From positions 1 through 47,839 of the forward strand of contig CAMDGQ010000030.1 of NCBI GenBank assembly GCA_945897955.1: 47,839 bases of DNA, read 5' to 3'. The position numbers and the translations under genes were made by a program. The notes below the pieces were generated by a model. It was not told where the DNA came from. It did not search any database and worked only from the letters and a program-made list of their open reading frames with translations. Positions 41,244 to 47,839 of the stretch are shown here, piece after piece. The stretch is from Tepidiphilus sp. J10. Its GTDB lineage: Bacteria; Pseudomonadota; Gammaproteobacteria; Burkholderiales; Thiobacillaceae. Position 1 is the first letter of the stretch. Each line of letters begins with the position of its first letter.

Positions 41244-41885
41244 GTGAGCCCAAGCCCGTATGCATCGGGCGTTTGCCCAAAGCCATCCTCTACCTTGATT
41301 GATCCCACCTTACTTAGCGGCAAGGATCTCGAACGCATTGCCCTCAACCTGAATCCGGGGGGATGGGCGATCGAATCCGACAGACCGCTGGCGACACTGC
41401 TCGGCTCCTGCGTTTCGGTTTGCCTGTTCGATCAGAAGCTGAAGATCGGCGGCATGAACCACTTTCTGCTGCCGCGCGGCAGCAATGCCGGCAACGCCGA
41501 TCAGGACGTCATCCTGAACGGCGATTATTCGATGGAAGTTCTGGTCAATGGATTGCTCAACAAGGGCGCCCACAAGAATCGTCTGGTCGCCAAGGCTTTC
41601 GGGGGAGGCACCATCGTCAGTTCGATCCGCATGGCGATCGGCGAACGCAACGCCGAATTCGCGCAGGATTGGCTTCAGCGCGAGGGTATTCCCCTGGTCG
41701 CTTCCGATTTCAGCGGGCCGTGGTCGCGCAAGATCATTTTCCTGCCCCGCACCGGCGATGCCTTCTGCCGGCGCATTCCGACAACGCAGCCCGATGCCGC
41801 CCAGGTCGCCAAGGCGGAACAGGATTACGAGAATTCGCTCGGCTTGCCGAAGAAGCCTGCCGAGAAAAGGATCGAGCTGTTCTGA
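41244..41885 (+). CDS. cheD: CheD, chemoreceptor glutamine deamidase
   Basis: A 213-residue protein with the CheD core: TLLGSCVSVCLFD with the nucleophile Cys, GGMNHFLLPRG with the catalytic His, and AKAFGGGTIV. CheD deamidates glutamines of chemoreceptors and works with CheC or CheY. The start is uncertain: GTG 41244 or TTG 41295 (LIDPTLLSGKDLERI) both fit, neither with a strong ribosome-binding site. It is an orphan here; no other che genes are nearby. The C-terminus is charged and longer than the minimum CheD. Confidence 0.9.
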   Translation: MSPSPYASGVCPKPSSTLIDPTLLSGKDLERIALNLNPGGWAIESDRPLATLLGSCVSVCLFDQKLKIGGMNHFLLPRGSNAGNADQDVILNGDYSMEVLVNGLLNKGAHKNRLVAKAFGGGTIVSSIRMAIGERNAEFAQDWLQREGIPLVASDFSGPWSRKIIFLPRTGDAFCRRIPTTQPDAAQVAKAEQDYENSLGLPKKPAEKRIELF

Positions 41886-42283
41886 ACTGGCTGCGGATGC
41901 CTGCGGGCGAGGTGACTTGTATCGGTTTTATCGAAATGACCATCGCTTTAATTCGAATTTTTCTTATCCATTGCCGGCCGTAGGATGAATCCGTGTTCAA
42001 CCTTGCGGAAAAGGCAGCGGCCATGAGTCCATCTGCGCATTACCGACGGTCATCACGGCGTGAAATCGGGTGCGATGCAGGTTTGCGTTCGCGACGTCAC
42101 GCCGCGCTTCCCGGTGCCCGCATCGTTGTAACGAAAATGCTGCCTGTGCCTTGCTACCATGTGCCGGTCGCCGCATTGTTCAGCATCGTCGCCGTGCCGA
42201 TCCTCGGCAGCAACTTCGGCAGTCGGGTCGCGACGCGCGACACCGCACGAATATCCCGGCAGCCATCCTGAATCGAGCCCGCC
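41886..42283. other. Intergenic stretch without a recognised gene
   Basis: About 400 bp between cheD and the PerM-like gene. The first 110 bases include an AT-rich part (TTTTATCGAAATGACC to TTCTTATCC). I see no RNA gene, repeat or convincing coding sequence; short open frames with GTG starts have arginine-rich translations typical of noncoding GC-rich DNA. Confidence 0.5.
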
Positions 42284-43360
42284 ATGCAAGCCAGCCCACC
42301 TGCTTCGCCCATCAGCCGCCGCCTGGCCACCTGGCTGGCGCTCGTCGGTCTGGCGATCCTCTCGTTTCTGGTGATGAATCCGTTTTTCGTGCCGCTGGCC
42401 TGGGCCGGCGTCATCGGTTACGCCTCGTGGCCGGTCGCGGAGTGGATGCGACGCCGATGCGGCGGCCGCGATACCCTGGCCGCCAGCCTCACCACGCTGC
42501 TTGCCGCCCTGATCCTGATCGCGCCGCTGATCTGGCTGGGCTGGCTGGCTCGGCAGGAAGTCGGTCAGCTTTACCCGGCGTTGCTGGCTTTTGTCGCTGC
42601 ACCACCGCCGGCGCCCGACTGGCTGCTTGAAGTGCCCTGGCTGGGGGACTGGGTCACGCGGCAAAGAGACTTGTTGCTGTCCGATCCGCAGGGAGTCAAC
42701 GCGGCAATCAGGGCCTGGCTGGCGGCGCATGCCGGCCAGATGGCGACGCTGGCAGAGGGCGCCGGGCGAAACCTCGCCAAACTGGTGCTGGCGCTGGTGA
42801 TTCTGTTTTTCTTCTACCGCGACGGCGCCCGCATCGTGCATGAACTGCGTCATGTCATGGCACGCTTCATCGGCCACCGCACCCATGCCTATCTGGCTTC
42901 TGTGGGCGCAACCACGCGCGCCGTTGTGTACGGCATTTTGCTGACCGCGCTGGCCCAGGGGAGTCTGGCCGGCGTAGGTTATTGGGTAGCGGGCCTGGCT
43001 TCGCCGGTGACGCTGGGCGTGTTCACCGCGCTGTGCGCGCTGATTCCGTTCGGCACACCCCTGGCCTGGGGCGGCGCCGGGCTCTGGCTGCTGTTGCAGG
43101 GCGAGACTGCTGGCGCCATCGGCGTCTGGATCTGGGGCGCTGCCGTGGTGAGTCAGATCGACAATGTGCTGCGGCCGCTGTTCATCAGCAGCGTTGGTGC
43201 CATTCCGTTTCTGCTGGTGCTGTTCGGCGTTCTCGGCGGCCTGCTGGCATTCGGTCTGGTCGGCCTTTTTGTCGGCCCCATCGTGCTGGCCGTGGCCTGG
43301 GCGGTATGGCGCGAGTGGGCGGCGCATCTGGATGACACAGCGCCACAGGAGGGCGTGTGA
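42284..43360 (+). CDS. AI-2E/PerM family membrane protein
   Basis: A 358-residue protein with paired N-terminal helices (LATWLALVGLAILSFLVMNP, PLAWAGVIGYASWPVAEW), a central soluble-helical segment, and a C-terminal helix block: QIDNVLRPLFISSVGAIPFL, then GLLAFGLVGLFVGPIVLAVA. These last motifs are diagnostic of the family. Members export small molecules such as AI-2 or act as Na/H antiporters; the substrate cannot be inferred here. It overlaps the PAP2 gene by 4 bp. Confidence 0.9.
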   Translation: MQASPPASPISRRLATWLALVGLAILSFLVMNPFFVPLAWAGVIGYASWPVAEWMRRRCGGRDTLAASLTTLLAALILIAPLIWLGWLARQEVGQLYPALLAFVAAPPPAPDWLLEVPWLGDWVTRQRDLLLSDPQGVNAAIRAWLAAHAGQMATLAEGAGRNLAKLVLALVILFFFYRDGARIVHELRHVMARFIGHRTHAYLASVGATTRAVVYGILLTALAQGSLAGVGYWVAGLASPVTLGVFTALCALIPFGTPLAWGGAGLWLLLQGETAGAIGVWIWGAAVVSQIDNVLRPLFISSVGAIPFLLVLFGVLGGLLAFGLVGLFVGPIVLAVAWAVWREWAAHLDDTAPQEGV

Positions 43361-44013
43361 CTCGTCCTGCCATCCTGTATTGGATGCTGGGTGCGGCCAT
43401 CCTGGCGGCAGGGGCATGGCTGGTCTGTCCGGCGGCGCAATGCTCTGTGCCCGGGTTTGATCGAGCGGGTCTCGGCCTCGCATACCAACTGCGCAATGAA
43501 ATGCTGAATGGCTTGATGTCGGTCGTCACACGGCTCGGTTCGATCTGGTTCCTGCTGCCTTTGGCGTGCGTCGGCGCAGCCTGGCTATTGCTCCGCAGGC
43601 GGAGCAGGGAAAGCGGATTCGTGCTGCTGGCCCTGCTTGGCGCAACCGCCCTGGCGCAACTGGTCAAGCTCTGGGTTGCGCGGCCCCGGCCGGATGTCCA
43701 TGCGATCTGGCTGCCGATGCCTGGCGACTGGTCCTTTCCCAGCGCACACAGCATGCAGGCGGCAGCGCTGGCCACGGCGCTGTTTCTTGTCCTGACCCGT
43801 CAGCGGACTGAATGGCGCCTGTCGTTGGCGATGCTGTTGGCCGTACTGGTGGTGTTGGTCGGCCTGTCGCGCATCTACCTGCAAGTGCATTTCCCCAGCG
43901 ATGTTCTCGCCGGACTCTTGGCGGGTGCGTTATGGGTGTTCGGTCTGCATGCCTTGATGTTTCCCCGGCCGGATGGATTTGGGCAGGACAAGGCGACAGG
44001 AGACACGGTATGA
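43357..44013 (+). CDS. PAP2-family membrane phosphatase
   Basis: A 218-residue membrane protein with the three PAP2 motifs: KLWVARPRP (KxxxxxxRP), SFPSAHS (PSGH-like, with Ala for Gly) and SRIYLQVHFPSDV (SRxxxxxHxxxD). It dephosphorylates phosphatidic acid or undecaprenyl pyrophosphate on the periplasmic side. It overlaps the dgkA start by 4 bp; PAP2 plus diacylglycerol kinase would cycle phosphatidate and diacylglycerol. Confidence 0.92.
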   Translation: MTRPAILYWMLGAAILAAGAWLVCPAAQCSVPGFDRAGLGLAYQLRNEMLNGLMSVVTRLGSIWFLLPLACVGAAWLLLRRRSRESGFVLLALLGATALAQLVKLWVARPRPDVHAIWLPMPGDWSFPSAHSMQAAALATALFLVLTRQRTEWRLSLAMLLAVLVVLVGLSRIYLQVHFPSDVLAGLLAGALWVFGLHALMFPRPDGFGQDKATGDTV

Positions 44014-44396
44014 GAAACAAGTTCCTGGGTACCGGCGAGCCCGGTTATCACCCGCTCAAAAAGCTGCGCACCATCTACTCGGGCCTTCGCTATGCAGTGA
44101 TCTACGACTTCAGCGTCGCCTGGAAACTGGTCTTTTCATTGCTGGTTCTGGCCGCCGCAGTGGTTGCGCGTGACTGGATAGACCTGGTGTTGATCATCGT
44201 CGTTACCGCGCTGGTGCTGTTTGCGGAAATCATGAACAGCGCCATCGAGGCCTTGTGCGATTTCGTCGAGACCCGACATAACGAAAAAATCGGCGTCATC
44301 AAGGACATCGCGGCAGCCGGTGTGGGTATTGCGATGTTCGCCTGGCTGCTGGTGCTGGGCTTCGAAGTGGAAGAAATGCTGCGCGCCCTTTTTTAA
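44010..44396 (+). CDS. dgkA: Diacylglycerol kinase DgkA
   Basis: A 128-residue integral membrane kinase with three helices. The signature FAEIMNSAIEALCDFVE holds the conserved Glu, Asn and Glu of the active site. An amphipathic N-terminus (PLKKLRTIYSGLRYAV) precedes the first helix. It phosphorylates diacylglycerol released by membrane-derived oligosaccharide or lipopolysaccharide modification. The start is ATG 44010, coupled to the PAP2 gene. Confidence 0.93.
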   Translation: MRNKFLGTGEPGYHPLKKLRTIYSGLRYAVIYDFSVAWKLVFSLLVLAAAVVARDWIDLVLIIVVTALVLFAEIMNSAIEALCDFVETRHNEKIGVIKDIAAAGVGIAMFAWLLVLGFEVEEMLRALF

Positions 44397-44408
44397 AGGA
44401 GAGGATCC

Positions 44409-45491
44409 ATGCTTTGGTTTGTTTTGGGGCTGATCGCCCTGGTTGTCGGCGCGGAACTGCTGGTACGGGGTGCCTCGAAGCTGGCGATTTCCTTCGGCAT
44501 CTCGCCGCTGGTGGTCGGCCTTACCGTGGTGGCCTTCGGCACCAGCGCGCCGGAACTGGCGGTGTCGGTGCAATCGGCCTGGTCCGGCCAGGTCGATATC
44601 GCACTCGGAAATGTGGTCGGCAGCAACCTGTTCAACGTGCTGTTCATCCTCGGTTTGTCCGCGCTGATCGTTCCCCTGGTGGTGCATCAGCAGATCATTC
44701 GACAGGAAGTGCCGGTCATGATCGGCGCGTCGCTGCTGCTCTGGGCGATGGCTGCCGATGGCGGCATCAGTCGCTGGGAGGGCATGCTGCTGGCGAGCCT
44801 GATCGTCGCTTATACCTTCGTCATCATTCGCCAGAGCCGGCGCGAGACGGCCGCCATCAGGGCCGAGTACGACGAGGCGTTCGATGGCGGGACGAAAGGC
44901 TGGGATGCGCACTGGGGCGTTCAGGTTCTGATGCTGCTGGCCGGTCTTGGTCTGCTCGTGCTGGGCGCGAACTGGCTGGTGGAAGCAGCCGTGGCCTTTG
45001 CCAAGTATCTCGGCGTCAGCGAGTTGATCATCGGCCTGACCATCGTCGCGGTCGGAACTTCGCTGCCGGAAGTGGCTACTTCGATCATGGCCGCGCTGCG
45101 CGGTGAGCGAGACATCGCCGTCGGCAACGTGGTCGGCAGCAACATCTTCAACATCCTGTCGGTACTGGGCATCTCGGCCAGCGTTGCACCCGGCGATCTG
45201 AGCGTGGCGCCGGCCATGCTGGCGTTCGATCTGCCGATCATGGTGGCGGTGGCGGTGGTTTGCCTGCCGGTGTTCTTCAACGGATCGTGCATCCGCCGTT
45301 GGGAAGGCATCCTGTTCCTGGCGCTTTATGTCGCTTACACCCTATACCTGATCCTGCACGCCACCGGCCACGATGCCCTGCAGGGCTATAGCGCGGTGAT
45401 GGGCGCTTTCGTGCTGCCGCTGCTGGCGGTCACTCTGGTCGTGCTGGCAGTGCGGCATTGGCGTCTTGCCCGCCCCGGCAAAAGCATCTGA
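44409..45491 (+). CDS. Calcium/sodium antiporter (CaCA, YrbG-like)
   Basis: A 360-residue protein with two homologous halves of five helices each. Each has the alpha-repeat: VVAFGTSAPELAVSV with GNVVGSNLFNVL in the first, and VAVGTSLPEVATSI with GNVVGSNIFNIL in the second. These form the ion site of K-dependent or K-independent Na/Ca exchangers. A cytoplasmic charged loop at about 140-165 divides the halves. AAAGGAGAGG precedes the ATG. It probably helps cation homeostasis; it is 12 bp after dgkA. Confidence 0.93.
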   Translation: MLWFVLGLIALVVGAELLVRGASKLAISFGISPLVVGLTVVAFGTSAPELAVSVQSAWSGQVDIALGNVVGSNLFNVLFILGLSALIVPLVVHQQIIRQEVPVMIGASLLLWAMAADGGISRWEGMLLASLIVAYTFVIIRQSRRETAAIRAEYDEAFDGGTKGWDAHWGVQVLMLLAGLGLLVLGANWLVEAAVAFAKYLGVSELIIGLTIVAVGTSLPEVATSIMAALRGERDIAVGNVVGSNIFNILSVLGISASVAPGDLSVAPAMLAFDLPIMVAVAVVCLPVFFNGSCIRRWEGILFLALYVAYTLYLILHATGHDALQGYSAVMGAFVLPLLAVTLVVLAVRHWRLARPGKSI

Positions 45492-45570
45492 GCAGATCGC
45501 AACTCGCGCAGGCAGAACACTTGAAACCAGGGAAATAACCATGTCCGTGTTTTTCAACCGAGGTTAGTTT

Positions 45571-46002
45571 GTGATTCAACACCTGAAGCAATTCGAGCAC
45601 TTTATCGTCGCCGCCCTCATCCTCATGCTGGCCGTGGTCATCCTCTTGTCCGTCGGCGAACTGGCCTGGATCCTGGTTCAGGACGTGCTGTCGCCGCCGG
45701 TGCTGATCCTGGATATCGACGAACTGCTGGAACTGTTCGGTTTATTCCTGCTGGTGCTGATCGGCATTGAACTGCTGGAGACCATCAAGCATTACTACAC
45801 CGAGGGCAAGATCGAGCTGACCGTGATCTTCACCGTGGCCCTCATCGCCCTGGCCCGCAAGATCATCACCCTGGAGCCGGACAAGTACGATCCTCTGACC
45901 CTGGTGGGCCTGGGCATCATCATCCTGGCCCTGGTGTGCGGTTACTGGGTCACGGTTACCCTGCGGCGGGCCGAGAAGGCATCGCTTGCTGAGCGGCCAT
46001 GA
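45571..46002 (+). CDS. PsiE-like membrane protein
   Basis: A 143-residue protein with four helices. It contains FIVAALILMLAVVILLSVGE, LLELFGLFLLVLIGIELLET, KIELTVIFTVALIALARKII and a final helix, matching the phosphate-starvation-inducible PsiE family. Function in the family is unknown. The start is GTG 45571 with only weak AGG-type sequence upstream. An 8-codon frame (ATG 45541 to TAG 45567) with AGGGAAATA in front ends three bases earlier and might couple translation. Confidence 0.82.
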   Translation: MIQHLKQFEHFIVAALILMLAVVILLSVGELAWILVQDVLSPPVLILDIDELLELFGLFLLVLIGIELLETIKHYYTEGKIELTVIFTVALIALARKIITLEPDKYDPLTLVGLGIIILALVCGYWVTVTLRRAEKASLAERP

Positions 46003-46064
46003 GCGTCGATCCGCGCCCTTCGGTCGCCCAGGCAGCGATAACAACTCCCGGATAAGGAGCCAGC

Positions 46065-46705
46065 ATGTTTTCCGTCTACGGTGTCACCGGACAATCCTTT
46101 CGCGGCTCGCTGGAAAAACTGATCGCCGTTCCCGGTTTGAGCGCGGCGCGCCGATCACGCGGCATCGACCAGGAAGGGGAAGAGCTGGGGCCGGAAATGC
46201 GCGTGTTCCGACGCGAGAATCAGGAGGAGGGGCAATATCACCAGGCGGCTCAGGCCTATCGCGAGATGCTGCGCGTTTCGACCGAGCGCGCGCCCATCCT
46301 GCACGCCTTCCAGTTGATGAGCCGCGATGTCCTGACCTTGCGGCCCGATGCCACGGTTGAAGAAGCCTGGCGCCAACTCGCCGCGCGCGGCATCGGGCAG
46401 GCGCCGGTGCTCGACAAAACGCTGCGGCTGGTCGGCCTGGTCTCGGTTCAGGATCTGCTCACGGTCATCAATGTGGAAGACGGCAAGGTGCGCGATATCC
46501 TGTCGCACAGCGTGGCCGATGTGATGACCTCGCCGGTGGTCAGCGCCGATCCAATCACCGATATCCGGCGCGTGGCGCGGGTGTTGCTCGACTATCAACT
46601 GTCCGGGCTGCCGGTGGTCAATGAACGCGAAGAACTGGTCGGCATTCTCAGCCGCAGCGACATCCTGCGCGCCCTGGTCAACGACCCTCCCTTGAGTCTG
46701 TGGGC

Positions 46706-46709
<4 letters not shown>
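46065..46709 (+). CDS. CBS-domain pair protein
   Basis: A 214-residue cytoplasmic protein. The N-terminal 85 residues are charged and helical; two CBS motifs follow (LMSRDVLTLRPDATVEEAW and VADVMTSPVVSADPITDIRR). CBS pairs bind adenine nucleotides and sense energy status. AAGGAG precedes the ATG. The stop overlaps the start of the MrpA-type gene (ATGA), which suggests that it regulates or senses for that antiporter. Confidence 0.88.

Positions 46710-47839
<1,130 letters not shown>

Noticed and set aside
41993-42271. 92-codon frame between cheD and the PerM-like gene
   Set aside because: GTG start without ribosome-binding site, Arg/Ser-rich translation, no domain.

Overview
The window looks like a chromosomal superlocus for inorganic carbon acquisition from a GC-rich proteobacterial chemolithoautotroph, most likely a betaproteobacterial sulfur oxidiser (Thiobacillus-like). 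The reasons are an alpha-carboxysome shell operon with CbbR, a DabA-type carbon-accumulating complex, SbtA/SbtB, three SulP permeases, a gamma-class carbonic anhydrase and a TauE/SafE anion exporter. The taxonomic assignment is an inference from gene content; no rRNA or tRNA gene is visible.

Left part (1-22.6 kb). A truncated SulP gene at the left edge diverges from a gamma-carbonic anhydrase. A c-type cytochrome lipoprotein follows. Next come two mirror-image regulatory modules that face each other. Module A is a sensor kinase plus sigma-54 response regulator (minus strand, 1577-4415). It diverges from a plus-strand operon of a 58-residue peptide, a degenerate universal-stress-like protein, a SulP permease, and a five-gene DAB cluster (antiporter-like subunit, DabA, three more antiporter-like subunits). 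Module B is a paralogous kinase/regulator pair (plus strand, 19727-22584). It diverges from a minus-strand operon of a degenerate USP-like protein, a two-helix membrane protein, a TauE/SafE permease and a tandem USP. Each divergent target operon has a -24/-12 type promoter in front of it, and the two operons converge at about 16.58 kb.

Middle (22.6-29.5 kb). A third two-component system (Cache-PAS kinase, FixJ-like regulator) is followed by small genes of unknown function and a MITE-like element of about 240 bp with perfect 20-bp inverted termini. The element abuts the stop codon of a YjjJ-type HipA kinase gene. cbbR comes next.

Carboxysome operon (29.5-40.3 kb, plus). The order is csoS2, csoSCA, csoS4A, csoS4B, three csoS1 copies, a ferritin-like gene, acRAF (pterin-dehydratase-like), mcdA, mcdB, a two-helix membrane protein, SulP, sbtA, sbtB. 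RuBisCO genes are absent between cbbR and csoS2, where they usually sit. The operon therefore makes shell, carbonic anhydrase, positioning system and two bicarbonate-type transporters as one unit, and enzyme cargo must come from elsewhere.

Right part (40.3 kb-end). This part looks like ordinary chromosome: an HDOD protein, CheD, an AI-2E/PerM-type membrane protein, PAP2 phosphatase, diacylglycerol kinase, a Ca/Na-type antiporter, a PsiE-like protein, and a CBS-domain protein overlapping the start of an MrpA-type antiporter gene cut by the window end.

Together the genes suggest bicarbonate and CO2 uptake (SulP, SbtA, DAB) feeding cytosolic bicarbonate to carboxysomes, with uptake under sigma-54 two-component control and the shell operon under CbbR.
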